DNA of 64,000 bases, taken from NCBI RefSeq assembly GCF_003426735.1, contig NZ_QVON01000004.1, positions 310,001 to 374,000 on the forward strand, read 5' to 3'. A program made the position numbers and the translations under genes. This DNA comes from Arenibacter sp. P308M17. GTDB taxonomy: Bacteria > Bacteroidota > Bacteroidia > Flavobacteriales > Flavobacteriaceae. The notes under the pieces are model-generated. The model was not told the DNA's origin. It did not search any database and saw only the letters and a list, made by a program, of their open reading frames with translations. This document shows positions 9,563 through 19,928 of the stretch, one piece after another (the stretch's first letter is position 1; every line of letters begins with the position of its first letter).

Positions 9563-10906
9563 CTATGCTACCTTTCTATTTTTTCCTGATTTCATTAAAC
9601 CGTCATAATGTCTGTTCAACAAATAAGAATTCACCTGCTGCACAGTATCTATAGCCACCCCGACCATAATCAACAATGAGGTTCCTCCATAGAACAATGC
9701 CCAACCGGCCTGTACATCCATAAGCTTTACGATAACTGCTGGCAATACGGCCAACAGGGCTAGAAAAACAGATCCGGGTAAAGTAATCAATGACATTATC
9801 TTATCCAAATAATCCCCGGTTTCCTTTCCCGGCCTAATTCCTGGAATAAAACCACCGCTTCTTTTAAGATCATCGGCCATTTTATTGGTAGGTACTGTAA
9901 TCGCCGTATAAAAATAGGTGAATACAATAATCAAGAACCCGAACAAAAGATTGTAGGCCAATCCAAATATATCCTGGAATTGAACTTCCATCCACTGGCC
10001 TACCGCCGTATTATTAAAGGTCTTGCCCAACAATCCGGGTGCAAACATAATGGCTTGCGCAAATATAATTGGCATTACCCCGGAAGCATTCAATTTTAAG
10101 GGAATATACTGCCTGGATCCCATTATATTCTTTTCATATCCACCAGAGGCAGTCCTTCTTGCGTATTGGACCGGGATCTGACGGGTAGCCATTACCAAAA
10201 GCACACATAGCAAAATTACCACGAACCAGATGATAACCTCTATAAGCATGAACATTAAACCACCATTGTTATTGGCTGTTCTGGAGATAAATTCTTGTAC
10301 AAAGTTCTGCGGCATATTGGCGATAATACCAACCATGATCAAAAGGGATATTCCATTCCCGATACCTTTATCGGTAATTTTTTCTCCCAACCACATGGCA
10401 AAAATTGTTCCTGCGACCAAAATTATTACCGATGGGACAATAAAATCGAGGCCCTTACCAAAGACGAAGGCACTATCGGGAACACCCAAAGCTCCCAAAC
10501 TGTATAAATAAGCAGGAGCCTGAACAATACATATACCAATAGTAAGCCATCTGGTAATTTGATTGATCGTCTTTCTTCCACTTTCACCTTCCTTTTGCAA
10601 CTTCTGAAGATAAGGAATGGCTATACCCATTAACTGCACCACAATGGAAGCAGAAATATAGGGCATAATTCCCAAGGCAAAAACCGAAGCATTGGACAAT
10701 GCTCCTCCGGTAAAAGCATTCAAAATTCCCAAAATACCACTATCAGTACTGGTTGCCAAAGCACCCAACTGTGTAGAATCAATACCTGGCAGAACTACTT
10801 GCGCACCAAAACGATACACCAAAAGCAAACCAAGGGTAACGATTATCCTACCCTTTAGTTCTTCAATCTTCCAAATATTTGATAATGTCTCGAAAAATTT
10901 CTTCAT
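9563..10906 (-). CDS. secY: Protein translocase subunit SecY
   Basis: 447 aa, an inner-membrane channel of the Sec system with ten predicted transmembrane helices. Visible features are the first helix after KGRIIVTLGLLLVYRFGAQV, the plug/TM2 region (GGALSNASVFALGIMPYISA) with the SecY signature, and the cytoplasmic loop with PGKETGDYL. It is translated from the ATG at 10906, 12 nt after rplO, at the junction of the spc and alpha operon parts. Confidence 0.99.
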   Translation of the reverse strand: MKKFFETLSNIWKIEELKGRIIVTLGLLLVYRFGAQVVLPGIDSTQLGALATSTDSGILGILNAFTGGALSNASVFALGIMPYISASIVVQLMGIAIPYLQKLQKEGESGRKTINQITRWLTIGICIVQAPAYLYSLGALGVPDSAFVFGKGLDFIVPSVIILVAGTIFAMWLGEKITDKGIGNGISLLIMVGIIANMPQNFVQEFISRTANNNGGLMFMLIEVIIWFVVILLCVLLVMATRQIPVQYARRTASGGYEKNIMGSRQYIPLKLNASGVMPIIFAQAIMFAPGLLGKTFNNTAVGQWMEVQFQDIFGLAYNLLFGFLIIVFTYFYTAITVPTNKMADDLKRSGGFIPGIRPGKETGDYLDKIMSLITLPGSVFLALLAVLPAVIVKLMDVQAGWALFYGGTSLLIMVGVAIDTVQQVNSYLLNRHYDGLMKSGKNRKVA

Positions 10907-10918
10907 AGTATTCTTTGC

Positions 10919-11371
10919 TTATAAACTTATAGCCTCACCACCAGCAGCCTCGATTGCAGCTTTTGCGGTAGCTGTAAATTTATGTACAGAAACTTTTAGG
11001 GAAGCCTTTAGCTCTCCATTGCCAAGAATCTTGACCAAATCGTTTTTACCGACCAATCCGTTCTCTAAAAGGATTTCCAAAGTAACCGTATCCTTAATGG
11101 CCCCCTTGTCTACCAATTCCTGTAATTTTTCAAGATTGATCCCAGCGTAATCCTTTCTATTGATATTTGTAAAACCAAATTTTGGCACACGTCTCTGTAA
11201 AGGCATTTGCCCCCCTTCGAAACCAATTTTCTTAGAATAACCAGATCTGGATTTAGCACCTTTATGTCCTCTGGTAGCAGTACCTCCCTTACCGGAACCC
11301 TGACCTCTACCTATGACCTTACCGGCTTTATGGACAGCACCATCTGCTGGTTTTAAATTACTTAAATTCAT
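10919..11371 (-). CDS. rplO: Large ribosomal subunit protein uL15
   Basis: 150 aa, full length. It shows the glycine-rich N-terminal extension GRGQGSGKGGTATRGHKG that threads into 23S rRNA, and a C-terminal globular part ending AAIEAAGGEAISL. Placed between rpmD and secY as in other spc operons. Confidence 0.99.
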   Translation of the reverse strand: MNLSNLKPADGAVHKAGKVIGRGQGSGKGGTATRGHKGAKSRSGYSKKIGFEGGQMPLQRRVPKFGFTNINRKDYAGINLEKLQELVDKGAIKDTVTLEILLENGLVGKNDLVKILGNGELKASLKVSVHKFTATAKAAIEAAGGEAISL

Positions 11372-11386
11372 AACACTAAAATTATA

Positions 11387-11566
11387 TTAAGCCTCCTCTG
11401 TGGAAACTAAGTGTTTAACTTTATTTATCATTCCAAGAATATTTGAGGTGGCTTCATGTTCTACCACCTGTCCTATTCTTCGCAAACCAAGAGCCTCTAA
11501 TGTTCTCTTTTGATTTTGAGCTCTTTTAATACTGCTCTTTACCTGCTTTACTTTAATCTTTCCCAT
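11387..11566 (-). CDS. rpmD: Large ribosomal subunit protein uL30
   Basis: 59 aa read from the minus strand, starting MGKIKVKQVKSSIKRAQNQK, then RTLEALGLRRIGQVVEHEAT, and ending LVSTEEA. The 'LGLRRIGQ-V-H' core is the L30 signature. It fits exactly between rpsE (13-nt gap) and rplO (15-nt gap). Confidence 0.97.
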   Translation of the reverse strand: MGKIKVKQVKSSIKRAQNQKRTLEALGLRRIGQVVEHEATSNILGMINKVKHLVSTEEA

Positions 11567-11579
11567 TATATTCTTGGTT

Positions 11580-12104
11580 TTATCCTTTAAAAACTTTTTC
11601 TAAAGAAATACCTCTTTGGTTTGCAACTGTCTTTGCACCCCTAAGTTGCAAAAGCGCATCAAAAGTAGCTTTTACCACGTTATGAGGGTTGGAAGAACCT
11701 TGTGATTTGGACAATACATCATGGACACCTACTGCTTCCAGTACCGCCCTAACGGCACCACCGGCAATTACCCCGGTACCATGTGATGCCGGTTGGATAT
11801 AAACTTTAGCTCCACCAAATTTGCCTTTTTGTTCATGTGGCAAGGTACCTTTGTTCAATGGAATTCTAATAAGATTCTTTTTGGCATCTTCTATAGCCTT
11901 GGCAATGGCTGTAGCAACTTCCTTAGACTTACCCAGACCGTGGCCCACAACCCCATTTTCATCACCTACTACAACTATGGCAGAAAATCCGAACGCCCTA
12001 CCACCTTTCGTAACTTTGGTAACACGTTGCACCCCTACCAATCTATCCTTTAATTCTAAACCTCCCGGCTTAACAGTCTCTACGTTTTTGTATTTCTGAT
12101 ACAT
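11580..12104 (-). CDS. rpsE: Small ribosomal subunit protein uS5
   Basis: 174 aa, full length. The N-terminal dsRBD-like domain shows [20 protein letters not shown] and [17 protein letters not shown]; the C-terminal domain shows the ribosomal-ambiguity region [19 protein letters not shown]5 takes part in translational fidelity. Standard spc position. Confidence 0.99.
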   Translation of the reverse strand: MYQKYKNVETVKPGGLELKDRLVGVQRVTKVTKGGRAFGFSAIVVVGDENGVVGHGLGKSKEVATAIAKAIEDAKKNLIRIPLNKGTLPHEQKGKFGGAKVYIQPASHGTGVIAGGAVRAVLEAVGVHDVLSKSQGSSNPHNVVKATFDALLQLRGAKTVANQRGISLEKVFKG

Positions 12105-12111
12105 AATATTC

Positions 12112-12468
12112 TTAGAATTTTAATCCAGCTTCCCTAGCGCCATCGGCTAATGATTTTACTCTCCCATGGTATAAATTACCACCCCTGTCAAAAGCAACAG
12201 CTTCAATTCCAGCTTCTTTTGCCTTTTCGGCAATAGCCTTTCCAACTAGGTTGGCCACTTCTGTTTTTGTCCCTTTGGCCTTGGCCATCGCCTTATCCCG
12301 TGAGGAAGCGGACACTAGGGTAGTCCCTGCCACATCATCTATAATTTGAGCATAAATCCCAGTATTACTTCTAAAAACAGCAAGCCTTGGCCTTTCTGCA
12401 GTACCCGAGGATATCTTTCTGATCCTCCTTCTGATACGTAGTCTTCTTTCAGTCTTCGTTAATCCCAT
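12112..12468 (-). CDS. rplR: Large ribosomal subunit protein uL18
   Basis: 118 aa, full length; a 5S rRNA-binding protein. It shows [20 protein letters not shown] and the ending [20 protein letters not shown] followed by REAGLKF. It lies between rplF and rpsE. Confidence 0.99.
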   Translation of the reverse strand: MGLTKTERRLRIRRRIRKISSGTAERPRLAVFRSNTGIYAQIIDDVAGTTLVSASSRDKAMAKAKGTKTEVANLVGKAIAEKAKEAGIEAVAFDRGGNLYHGRVKSLADGAREAGLKF

Positions 12469-12479
12469 AATGCTAATTA

Positions 12480-13022
12480 TTAAGCCGATTTACCAGCTTT
12501 TCTTCTTAATTGTTCACCAACGAACTTAATTCCTTTTCCTTTGTAAGGTTCTGGCTTACGGAAAGATCTGATCTTGGCAGCGATCTGCCCCACTAATTGC
12601 TTATCGTGCGAACTAAGCTTTATGATCGGATTCTTACCTTTTTCGGATACGGTCTCCACTTTTACCTCTGAAGCCAGATCCAAAATAATATTGTGCGAAA
12701 ATCCTAAAGCTAGATCCAAAGTTTGTCCTTGGTTACTGGCACGATATCCTACCCCTACCAATTCCAATTCCTTTATCCATCCCTTAGAAACACCTTTGAC
12801 CATATTAAAGATCAAAGATCTGTAAAGACCATGTTTTGCTTTATGCTCCTTGGAATCCGAAGGTCGTGTAACAAATACCTGACCATCTTCAACCTTAACA
12901 GCAGCACCAGAAAATTCTTGGGAAAGTTCCCCCAGCTTACCTTTTACAGTAATAACATCTTCCTTTACCTCTACGGTTACTCCTTCTGGAATTGCTATTG
13001 GATTATTACCTGTTCTAGACAT
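12480..13022 (-). CDS. rplF: Large ribosomal subunit protein uL6
   Basis: 180 aa, full length, two tandem L6 domains near the GTPase-associated region. It begins [20 protein letters not shown] and ends with the signature [23 protein letters not shown] (spaced here). Placed between rpsH and rplR. Confidence 0.99.
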   Translation of the reverse strand: MSRTGNNPIAIPEGVTVEVKEDVITVKGKLGELSQEFSGAAVKVEDGQVFVTRPSDSKEHKAKHGLYRSLIFNMVKGVSKGWIKELELVGVGYRASNQGQTLDLALGFSHNIILDLASEVKVETVSEKGKNPIIKLSSHDKQLVGQIAAKIRSFRKPEPYKGKGIKFVGEQLRRKAGKSA

Positions 13023-13042
13023 CTTTCTAAATCTTTATAGTA

Positions 13043-13441
13043 TTAATAAACATAACATAATACTTCCCCACCTGCATTCTCAAGCTTTGCCTGCTTACTG
13101 GTCATTACACCATGGGAAGTAGAAATAATAGCAATACCAAGACCGTTCAATACTCTTGGCAATTCTGAAGAGCTAGCATATTTTCTAAGTCCTGGAGTAC
13201 TAACCCGTTTAATTTTCTTTATAACCGGCTCCTTTGTAAACTTGTCATACTTCAAGGCTATTTTTATAGTCCCCTGAACCGCATTATCTTCAAACTTGTA
13301 GCTTAAAATATATCCTTGATCGAATAATATTTTAGTAATTTCTTTCTTTAGATTAGATGCAGGCACCTCAACCACCCTGTGTCCGGCGCTACTTGCATTT
13401 CTAATTCTAGTTAAATAATCCGCTATTGGATCTGTAAACAT
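13043..13441 (-). CDS. rpsH: Small ribosomal subunit protein uS8
   Basis: 132 aa, full length; a 16S central-domain primary binder. It begins MFTDPIADYLTRIRNASSAG and shows the signature LNGLGIAIISTSHGVMTSKQ near the end, then GGEVLCYVY. In E. coli S8 represses the spc operon; no S8 site was identified here. Confidence 0.99.
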   Translation of the reverse strand: MFTDPIADYLTRIRNASSAGHRVVEVPASNLKKEITKILFDQGYILSYKFEDNAVQGTIKIALKYDKFTKEPVIKKIKRVSTPGLRKYASSSELPRVLNGLGIAIISTSHGVMTSKQAKLENAGGEVLCYVY

Positions 13442-13508
13442 AATTATTGATTTACGGTAACGGTTTTTAACATTATTGTTAAACCTGAAACCAGTTTATA
13501 CTTATTTA

Positions 13509-13778
13509 TTACCAGCTAGCCTTTCTTACTCCCGGTATAAGACCGTTATTGGCCATTTCCCTAAAAGTAACCCTGGATATACCGAAAGTCCTCATGTAAC
13601 CCTTGGGTCTACCGGTTAGCTTGCAACGGTTGTGCATACGAACGGGAGAAGCATTTTTGGGCAATTTTTGTAATGCTTCATAGTCGCCGGCTTCTTTTAA
13701 AGCCTTTCTCTTCTCAGCATACTTTTCCACCATCTTTTCCCGCTTTCTCTCACGGGCTTTCATTGATTCTTTAGCCAT
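13509..13778 (-). CDS. rpsN: Small ribosomal subunit protein uS14 (zinc-free long form)
   Basis: 89 aa, the long form of S14 without the CxxC-CxxC zinc motif (a single Cys in [20 protein letters not shown]). It ends with the conserved [18 protein letters not shown]. It is 1 nt after rplE and followed by a 67-nt AT-rich spacer before rpsH. Confidence 0.99.
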   Translation of the reverse strand: MAKESMKARERKREKMVEKYAEKRKALKEAGDYEALQKLPKNASPVRMHNRCKLTGRPKGYMRTFGISRVTFREMANNGLIPGVRKASW

Positions 13779-13779
13779 A

Positions 13780-14331
13780 CTAATTCTTTTTAAAAGGTAG
13801 TCCCAATTCGGTTAATAATGATTTCGCTTCTTTATCTGTTTCCGCAGAGGTTACAAAGGTAATATCCATCCCATTGATTCTGTTAATTTTATCAATGTTT
13901 ATTTCCGGAAATATGATTTGCTCCGTAATACCAAGATTATAATTCCCTCTTCCGTCAAAACCAGTGGCCTTAATTCCTTGGAAATCCCTTACCCTTGGCA
14001 ATGCAGTAGTTACCAATCTATCCAAGAATTCGTACATTCTCTCTCCACGTAAGGTTACTTTTGCCCCGATAGGCATTCCTTTACGTAATTTAAATGCAGC
14101 AACATCCTTTTTGGACATGGTTGAAATTGCTTTTTGGCCAGTGATATTGGTCAACTCATCTACCGCATGGTCTATAAGTTTCTTATCCGCTACAGCGGCA
14201 CCAACACCTCTACTAACAACAATTTTTTCTAATTTGGGAACCTGCATTACATTTTTGTAACCAAACTCCTCCTTAAGAGCCTTAACAACTCTTTCTTTAT
14301 ATTCCTGTTTTAATCTTGGAACGTAAGCCAT
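13780..14331 (-). CDS. rplE: Large ribosomal subunit protein uL5
   Basis: 183 aa, full length; binds 5S rRNA and contacts P-site tRNA. It shows [20 protein letters not shown], the [19 protein letters not shown] segment and [20 protein letters not shown]. Standard order, 2 nt after rplX. Confidence 0.99.
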   Translation of the reverse strand: MAYVPRLKQEYKERVVKALKEEFGYKNVMQVPKLEKIVVSRGVGAAVADKKLIDHAVDELTNITGQKAISTMSKKDVAAFKLRKGMPIGAKVTLRGERMYEFLDRLVTTALPRVRDFQGIKATGFDGRGNYNLGITEQIIFPEINIDKINRINGMDITFVTSAETDKEAKSLLTELGLPFKKN

Positions 14332-14333
14332 AA

Positions 14334-14648
14334 CTAAATTACTTCTTTAGATTTCTTAGAAAATCTTACTTTCTTACCATCCCTTACCTCAAATCCAACT
14401 CTAGTGGTCTCTCCTGATTTTGGATCGATCAATGACAGATTGGATATCTGTAAGGGAGCCTCTTTCTTAACAATCCCTCCTTGGGGATTGCTAGCACTTG
14501 GCTTTTCGTGTTTGGACACCATATTGGCACCTTCAACGATCGCCTTGTTCTTTTCACGGTCAACACTTACAACCTTACCCTCTACCCCTTTATGGTCTCC
14601 GGCAATAATTCTAACAGTATCCCCTGTTTTGATTTTTAATTTTCCCAT
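14334..14648 (-). CDS. rplX: Large ribosomal subunit protein uL24
   Basis: 104 aa from the ATG at 14648 ([20 protein letters not shown]). An upstream in-frame ATG at 14690 would add 14 residues overlapping rplN and not found in the family, so the later start is chosen. The KOW motif ([19 protein letters not shown]) is clear. An early assembly-initiator protein of the 50S subunit. Confidence 0.98.
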   Translation of the reverse strand: MGKLKIKTGDTVRIIAGDHKGVEGKVVSVDREKNKAIVEGANMVSKHEKPSASNPQGGIVKKEAPLQISNLSLIDPKSGETTRVGFEVRDGKKVRFSKKSKEVI

Positions 14649-14661
14649 TTTGCTATATTTA

Positions 14662-15030
14662 TTAAAGCACCTCTGGAGCCAATGATACAATTTTCATGAA
14701 TTGCTTATCCCGAAGCTCCCTTGCCACAGGTCCAAAAACACGTGTTCCCCTCATTTCCCCGGTAGGGTTCAAAAGTACACAGGCATTATCATCGAAACGA
14801 ATATAAGAACCATCGGGTCTTCTAACTTCTTTCTTTGTCCTTACAACAACTGCTGTGGAAACCGCACCTTTTTTAACAGCGCCATTAGGGGTAGCTTCCT
14901 TAACGGCAACTACAATTTTATCCCCAACAGAAGCATATCTTCTTTTTGTACCTCCCAACACACGAATGGTCAAAACTTCTTTTGCACCCGTATTATCCGC
15001 TACTTTTAGTCTAGATTCTTGCTGTAACAT
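14662..15030 (-). CDS. rplN: Large ribosomal subunit protein uL14
   Basis: 122 aa, full length. It begins [20 protein letters not shown], has the family sequence [20 protein letters not shown] and ends [14 protein letters not shown]. It forms an inter-subunit bridge. 2 nt from rpsQ. Confidence 0.99.
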   Translation of the reverse strand: MLQQESRLKVADNTGAKEVLTIRVLGGTKRRYASVGDKIVVAVKEATPNGAVKKGAVSTAVVVRTKKEVRRPDGSYIRFDDNACVLLNPTGEMRGTRVFGPVARELRDKQFMKIVSLAPEVL

Positions 15031-15032
15031 AA

Positions 15033-15290
15033 TTATTTAGCTCTTTCAATGATTTCCACTAACCTCCAACATTTGGTCTTACTCAATGGACGTGTCTCCA
15101 TGATCTTAACAGTATCGCCAATATTGCAATCGTTCTTTTCATCGTGTGCAACATATTTCTTAGTTTTCAACACGAACTTACCGTACATAGGGTGTTTAAC
15201 ACGTTTAACTTCCGAAACCACTACCGATTTCTCCATTTTGTTGCTAGTAACAACTCCTATTCTCTCTTTTCTTAAATTCCTTTTTTCCAT
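15033..15290 (-). CDS. rpsQ: Small ribosomal subunit protein uS17
   Basis: 85 aa, an OB-fold 16S rRNA binder. It begins [20 protein letters not shown] and shows the signature [20 protein letters not shown]. Placed between rpmC and rplN as usual. Confidence 0.99.
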   Translation of the reverse strand: MEKRNLRKERIGVVTSNKMEKSVVVSEVKRVKHPMYGKFVLKTKKYVAHDEKNDCNIGDTVKIMETRPLSKTKCWRLVEIIERAK

Positions 15291-15303
15291 AAAGCAGAAC
15301 CAA

Positions 15304-15495
15304 TTATTGTAATTCCCTTTTAGTTAATTCAGTTGCCAATCTTGCCACAGTTCTTCTTACTTTTCTGATAAGTAAAGGGTTTTCCAATGGTGTAACAGAA
15401 TGGGCCAATTTTAAATCGGAATACTGCTTTTTAAATTCAGCACTCTTTTCCTTCAACCCCTCAACTGATAATTCTTTTATTTCTGATTGTTTCAT
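15304..15495 (-). CDS. rpmC: Large ribosomal subunit protein uL29
   Basis: 63 aa from the ATG at 15495 ([20 protein letters not shown]). An in-frame codon 12 nt further upstream would add four residues (MQGI) not found in the family. The two-helix coiled hairpin shows the [20 protein letters not shown] core. L29 sits at the peptide exit tunnel, where it helps form the docking site for chaperones and SRP. Confidence 0.97.
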   Translation of the reverse strand: MKQSEIKELSVEGLKEKSAEFKKQYSDLKLAHSVTPLENPLLIRKVRRTVARLATELTKRELQ

Positions 15496-15512
15496 GATTC
15501 CTTGCAATTATA

Positions 15513-15932
15513 TTAAGCAGAATAGTCCCTAGCAATAATAAATTTTGTCCTTACTGGCAGTTTTTGTGCCGCAAGTCGCAAAGCCTCCTTTGCAATATCA
15601 AGGGACACACCGGCAACCTCGAACATCACCCTTCCTGGCAATACTACAGCTACAAAATATTCTGGAGCCCCCTTACCCTTACCCATACGTACCTCCAACG
15701 GCTTCTTGGTAATAGGTTTGTCCGGGAATATTTTTATCCATAATTGGCCTTCTCTTTTCATATACCTAGTTGCCGCAATACGAGCTGCTTCTATTTGGCG
15801 CGATGTTATAAAAGAGGTATCCATTGATTTAATACCAAACATACCGTTTGAAAGTTGATGTCCCCTTCCAGAGATCCCTTTCATACGACCTTTCTGCATT
15901 TTGCGGAACTTAGTTCTTTTTGGCTGTAACAT
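15513..15932 (-). CDS. rplP: Large ribosomal subunit protein uL16
   Basis: 139 aa, full length; organises the A-site tRNA contact on the 50S subunit. It begins [20 protein letters not shown] and shows [20 protein letters not shown], the family signature. It lies 20 nt after rpsC. Confidence 0.99.
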   Translation of the reverse strand: MLQPKRTKFRKMQKGRMKGISGRGHQLSNGMFGIKSMDTSFITSRQIEAARIAATRYMKREGQLWIKIFPDKPITKKPLEVRMGKGKGAPEYFVAVVLPGRVMFEVAGVSLDIAKEALRLAAQKLPVRTKFIIARDYSA

Positions 15933-15952
15933 TTTTTTACTTCTTTAAAAAA

Positions 15953-16675
15953 TTACTTTCTACGACGTTGTTTCTTCGGGCCCTCTTGTTTTCCACTTTT
16001 ACCTGGAGCCTGGGTTTTTGCCATGCCTACCAATGGAGAAAGTTCTCTTTTTCCGTACACCTCACCTTTCATAATCCACACTTTAATCCCAAGTCTTCCA
16101 TAGGTGGTATGCGCTTCATGTAAGGCATAATCTATATCGGCCCTAAAAGTGGACAAGGGAATCCTACCATCTTTATAAGACTCCGATCTTGCCATTTCAG
16201 CTCCGTTCAAACGTCCCGATATCTGAATTTTAATTCCCTCGGCATTCATTCTCATCGCCGCTGCAATAGCCATTTTTATGGCTCTTCTAAAAGAAATTCT
16301 ACTTTCAATTTGACGCGCTACACTGGCTGCAACAAGATTAGCGTCCAATTCCGGTCTCTTTATCTCAAAAATATTGATCTGAACTTCCTTGTCCGTAATC
16401 TTTTTAAGCTCTTCCTTTAGCTTATCTACTTCCTGGCCACCCTTTCCAATGATAATACCCGGTCTTGCCGTAGTAATGGTAACTGTAATCAACTTAAGGG
16501 TACGCTCAATAATGATCCTGGACACACTTGCTTTTGCCAAACGTGCATGAACATATTTTCTGATCTTATCGTCTTCGGCAAGTTTATCACCATAATCGTT
16601 TCCACCGTACCAGTTAGATTCCCATCCCCTGATAATTCCTAGACGATTTCCGATTGGATTTGTTTTCTGTCCCAT
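15953..16675 (-). CDS. rpsC: Small ribosomal subunit protein uS3
   Basis: 240 aa from the ATG at 16675 ([20 protein letters not shown]). An upstream in-frame start at 16729 would overlap rplV and add non-family residues, so it is rejected. The KH domain shows [20 protein letters not shown], and the C-terminal domain lines the mRNA entry tunnel ([20 protein letters not shown]). Confidence 0.98.
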   Translation of the reverse strand: MGQKTNPIGNRLGIIRGWESNWYGGNDYGDKLAEDDKIRKYVHARLAKASVSRIIIERTLKLITVTITTARPGIIIGKGGQEVDKLKEELKKITDKEVQINIFEIKRPELDANLVAASVARQIESRISFRRAIKMAIAAAMRMNAEGIKIQISGRLNGAEMARSESYKDGRIPLSTFRADIDYALHEAHTTYGRLGIKVWIMKGEVYGKRELSPLVGMAKTQAPGKSGKQEGPKKQRRRK

Positions 16676-16685
16676 ACTAAATGCT

Positions 16686-17093
16686 CTAGCTTTGTGTGTT
16701 ATTGTTAGATCCCAAAACCAAGGTAACATGGTTGGAACGTTTTCTAATTCTATGTGCTCTTCCCTGTGGTGCGGGACGCAGTCTTTTCAACATACTTCCT
16801 CCATCCACTCTGATTTCCTTAACAAAAAGTTCGGCTTCCTCAACACTGGCGTCTTCATTCTTGGATTGCCAGTTCGCTATTGCGGATAACAATAACTTCT
16901 CCAATCTACGAGATGATTCCTTTTGGTTGAATTTCAAAATAGCAAGCGCTTTCTCCACTCTTACACCTCTTACCAAATCCGCCACCAAGCGCATTTTTCT
17001 AGGGGAAGTAGGGCAATTATTCAACTTTGCAAACGCTATTTGCTGTTTTTCTGCCTTAATTCTTTCGGCCATTTGTTTTTTACGAACTCCCAT
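16686..17093 (-). CDS. rplV: Large ribosomal subunit protein uL22
   Basis: 135 aa. It starts [20 protein letters not shown], a short charged N-terminal extension before the conserved [20 protein letters not shown]. This extension is usual in Flavobacteriaceae. The beta hairpin that lines the exit tunnel ([20 protein letters not shown]) carries no obvious macrolide-resistance deletion. Confidence 0.98.
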   Translation of the reverse strand: MGVRKKQMAERIKAEKQQIAFAKLNNCPTSPRKMRLVADLVRGVRVEKALAILKFNQKESSRRLEKLLLSAIANWQSKNEDASVEEAELFVKEIRVDGGSMLKRLRPAPQGRAHRIRKRSNHVTLVLGSNNNTQS

Positions 17094-17096
17094 AGC

Positions 17097-17375
17097 TTAC
17101 TTTTTTCCTTTATTTTTTGCTCCAGCATGCCCCCTAAAAGATCGTGTTGGAGAAAATTCACCTAATTTGTGGCCAACCATGTTCTCTGTAACAAAAACAG
17201 GTACAAACTGCTTACCATTATGAACCGCTATTGTCTGACCTACAAAATCAGGAGTAATCATAGAAGCTCTAGACCATGTCTTAATGACTGCCTTTTTCCC
17301 AGATTCAACATTTTGTTGGACTTTTTTATCCAAACTATAGTGAACGTAAGGTCCTTTCTTTAATGAACGTGCCAT
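17097..17375 (-). CDS. rpsS: Small ribosomal subunit protein uS19
   Basis: 92 aa, full length. It begins [20 protein letters not shown], shows [20 protein letters not shown] and the conserved [13 protein letters not shown] end. It complexes with S13 in the 30S head. 3 nt from rplV. Confidence 0.99.
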   Translation of the reverse strand: MARSLKKGPYVHYSLDKKVQQNVESGKKAVIKTWSRASMITPDFVGQTIAVHNGKQFVPVFVTENMVGHKLGEFSPTRSFRGHAGAKNKGKK

Positions 17376-17388
17376 TTCTTTCTACTTT

Positions 17389-18213
17389 TTATTTCTTTCT
17401 ACGTTCTAAAATATACTTGTTGGTACTCTTGGTCTTGGAACGGGTCCTGTAACCTTTTGCAGGAATTCCGCTTCTAGATCTAGGATGGCCTCCGGAAGCC
17501 CTACCTTCTCCACCTCCCATGGGGTGATCAACAGGGTTCATCGCTACCGGTCTTGTTCTTGGCCTTCTTCCCAACCATCTACTTCTACCGGCCTTCCCTG
17601 ACACCAATAACTGATGATCGGAGTTGGATACCGCACCTATAGTGGCCAAACATTCAGCTAAAATCAATCTGGTTTCACCAGATGGCAATTTAATGGTAAC
17701 AAACTTACCTTCCTTTGCCATTAATTGGGCAAATGTACCAGCACTTCTTGCCATTACCGCTCCCTGTCCCGGACGTAGCTCAATTCCCGAAATGATAGTA
17801 CCCAAAGGTATTTCTCCCAAAGGAAGCGCGTTTCCGATTTCTGGAGCAACCCCGGTGCCCGAAGATACTTCCTGCCCAACCTGTAAACCGTTTGGAGCAA
17901 TTACATATCTCTTTTCGCCATCGGCATACACCAATAATGCTATAAAAGCTGTTCTGTTGGGATCGTATTGTATCGAATCAACGGTTGCAGTAACATCCTG
18001 CTTATCCCTTTTGAAATCGATAACACGATACCTTCTCTTATGACCTCCACCTTTCTGGCGTATGGTCATTTTTCCTTGACTGTTTCTACCTCCCGACTTT
18101 TTTAACGGAGCAAGCAAGCTTTTTTCCGGCTTATCAGTAGTAATGGCGTCAAATCCGTTTACTACTCTAAAACGCTGCCCGGGAGTGATTGGTTTTAATT
18201 TTCTAACTGACAT
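17389..18213 (-). CDS. rplB: Large ribosomal subunit protein uL2
   Basis: 274 aa, full length, close to the peptidyl-transferase centre. It shows [20 protein letters not shown] near the N-terminus and [18 protein letters not shown] in the C-terminal part. In E. coli the matching site is HPHGGGEG, so the histidine after the proline is methionine here. Confidence 0.99.
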   Translation of the reverse strand: MSVRKLKPITPGQRFRVVNGFDAITTDKPEKSLLAPLKKSGGRNSQGKMTIRQKGGGHKRRYRVIDFKRDKQDVTATVDSIQYDPNRTAFIALLVYADGEKRYVIAPNGLQVGQEVSSGTGVAPEIGNALPLGEIPLGTIISGIELRPGQGAVMARSAGTFAQLMAKEGKFVTIKLPSGETRLILAECLATIGAVSNSDHQLLVSGKAGRSRWLGRRPRTRPVAMNPVDHPMGGGEGRASGGHPRSRSGIPAKGYRTRSKTKSTNKYILERRKK

Positions 18214-18222
18214 TTTTTGTCT

Positions 18223-18513
18223 TTATAGATTACTGTAAAAATCAATAATATCCCCTTCCGCTACATCAACAATGGCTTTTTTGAAACCACTTGTCTTTCC
18301 GTGCTGTACACCGGTCTTGGTGTAGCGCGACTTGCGGGAAGGACCATAATTCATTGTTCGAACTTTATCGACAGAAACACCATAAGTTGTTTCCACTGCT
18401 TCCTTTATCTCAATTTTGTTGGCCTTTGGATCAACAAAAAAACCATAACGATTGTGCAACTCGCTATCAGCAGTCATTTTTTCCGTAATAATTGGCTTTA
18501 TCAACACACTCAT
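18223..18513 (-). CDS. rplW: Large ribosomal subunit protein uL23
   Basis: 96 aa, full length. It begins MSVLIKPIITEKMTADSELH and shows the family core KIEIKEAVETTYGVSVDKVR. L23 forms the exit-tunnel docking site for trigger factor and SRP. Confidence 0.99.
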   Translation of the reverse strand: MSVLIKPIITEKMTADSELHNRYGFFVDPKANKIEIKEAVETTYGVSVDKVRTMNYGPSRKSRYTKTGVQHGKTSGFKKAIVDVAEGDIIDFYSNL

Positions 18514-18520
18514 GGTTCGC

Positions 18521-19150
18521 TTATTTTATTAAGTTCGATTCGATTCCTTCCAAAGAACCTTCCAACAACACTAGGCTGTTAGCATTTAATATTTTGTAAG
18601 TGCTTAATTCTGAGTTAGTTATAACCTCAGAACGCTCTAAATTGCGTGAGGACAAATATACGTTATTATTTGAATCGCCCAACACAATAAGGGATTTTTT
18701 ATTCTCCAAGCCCAAAGACTTCAAAAATTGCTTAAAATCCTTAGTTTTTGGAGTCTCAAAATTGAAATCCTCGACCACCATTATAGCATTGTCCTTGGAC
18801 TTTAATGTCAAGGCGGACCTTCTGGCCAAACGCTTAACATTTTTGTTCAATTTTTGCTTGTAATCCTTTGGTCTTGGACCAAAAATACGTCCACCACCCC
18901 TAAACACCGGAGACTTGATACTACCCGCACGGGCGGTACCTGTTCCCTTTTGCTTTTTGATCTTTCTTGTACTACCTGCTATTTCTGCACGCTCCTTGGA
19001 TTTGTGCGTACCTTGTCTTTGGTGTGCCAAATATTGTTTAACATCCAAATAAACAGCATGATTGTTTGGTTCTATTGCGAATACAGCGTCTGAAAGCTCT
19101 ACCTTCCTACCTGTTTCTTTTCCCTTGATATCTAAAACTGCTACCTTCAT
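18521..19150 (-). CDS. rplD: Large ribosomal subunit protein uL4
   Basis: 209 aa, full length. It shows the long tunnel-lining loop ([20 protein letters not shown] and [20 protein letters not shown]). Its ATG overlaps the rplC stop codon by one base (TAATG), indicating translational coupling. In E. coli L4 autoregulates the S10 operon; the hairpin upstream of rplC (19814-19846) would be the place to look for that here. Confidence 0.99.
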   Translation of the reverse strand: MKVAVLDIKGKETGRKVELSDAVFAIEPNNHAVYLDVKQYLAHQRQGTHKSKERAEIAGSTRKIKKQKGTGTARAGSIKSPVFRGGGRIFGPRPKDYKQKLNKNVKRLARRSALTLKSKDNAIMVVEDFNFETPKTKDFKQFLKSLGLENKKSLIVLGDSNNNVYLSSRNLERSEVITNSELSTYKILNANSLVLLEGSLEGIESNLIK

Positions 19151-19770
19151 TACTTCTCAATAGTTACGTAAGCGTTCTTATGACCGGGAACACAACCTTT
19201 TACTACTAAAAGGTTCTTTTCCGGAACAATCTTTAATACTCTTAGGTTCTGAACGGTAACCCTATCGCTACCCATTCTCCCGGCCATTTTCATACCCTTA
19301 AAAACCCTTGCAGGATATGAGGCGGCACCGATGGAACCCGGAGCCCTCAACCTGTTGTGCTGACCGTGGGTGGATTGACCAACACCGCCGAAGCCGTGTC
19401 TTTTAACTACACCTTGAAAACCTTTACCCTTAGAGGTACCGATTACATCAACAAATTCTCCTTCCACAAAAAGATCTACTCCAAGAGTATCCCCCAATTT
19501 GTGCGCACCTTCTTCAAAATACCTGAATTCAACGACCTTTTTCTTAGGAGAAGCTCCTGCTTTCTTAAAGTGGCCCGTAGCCGCTTTGTTAGCACGTTTT
19601 TCTGCCTTGTCATCGAAACCAAGCTGAAGGGCATTGTACCCGTCCACCTCTTCGGTTCTGACTTGGGTAACTACGCATGGTCCAGCTTCGATTACAGTAC
19701 ATGGAATATTTTTTCCATTTTCATCGAAAATGCTGGTCATACCTATCTTTCTTCCTATTAACCCAGACAT
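19150..19770 (-). CDS. rplC: Large ribosomal subunit protein uL3
   Basis: 206 aa, full length; an early-assembly 23S rRNA binder reaching the peptidyl-transferase centre. It begins [20 protein letters not shown] and shows the signature [20 protein letters not shown] followed by [21 protein letters not shown] 158-nt spacer with a terminator-like hairpin separates it from rpsJ. Confidence 0.99.
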   Translation of the reverse strand: MSGLIGRKIGMTSIFDENGKNIPCTVIEAGPCVVTQVRTEEVDGYNALQLGFDDKAEKRANKAATGHFKKAGASPKKKVVEFRYFEEGAHKLGDTLGVDLFVEGEFVDVIGTSKGKGFQGVVKRHGFGGVGQSTHGQHNRLRAPGSIGAASYPARVFKGMKMAGRMGSDRVTVQNLRVLKIVPEKNLLVVKGCVPGHKNAYVTIEK

Positions 19771-19813
19771 ATTTATAATTGATTATTAATTAATTACTAT
19801 TTAACTTATCGAC

Positions 19814-19846
19814 AAAAAAACAGGGTCAAAAAATAATTCAACCCTG
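19814..19846 (-). terminator. Terminator-like hairpin between rpsJ and rplC (possible attenuator)
   Basis: The arms CAGGGT (19821-19826) and ACCCTG (19841-19846) with a 14-nt loop are followed on the minus strand by seven T. The plus strand also has a T-rich run on the other side. Upstream in the same leader is a perfect 9-bp hairpin with a 3-nt loop (19898-19918 region, TTCATAATT / AATTATGAA). The position, in front of the L3-L4 genes, is where S10-operon attenuation occurs in other bacteria. Confidence 0.6.
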
Positions 19847-19928
19847 AATATTTTTTTTCCGTTTTTCCTTCGCGAAACGCTCGGGACATGTCTTTCATAA
19901 TTTCGAATTATGAATTCCGAAATCGGCA

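Noticed and set aside
14649-14690. Upstream in-frame start for rplX
   Set aside because: It would add 14 residues unlike any L24 and overlap rplN; the ATG at 14648 gives the normal N-terminus.
16676-16729. Upstream in-frame start for rpsC
   Set aside because: It overlaps the end of rplV and adds residues absent from S3; MGQKTNP at 16675 is the family start.
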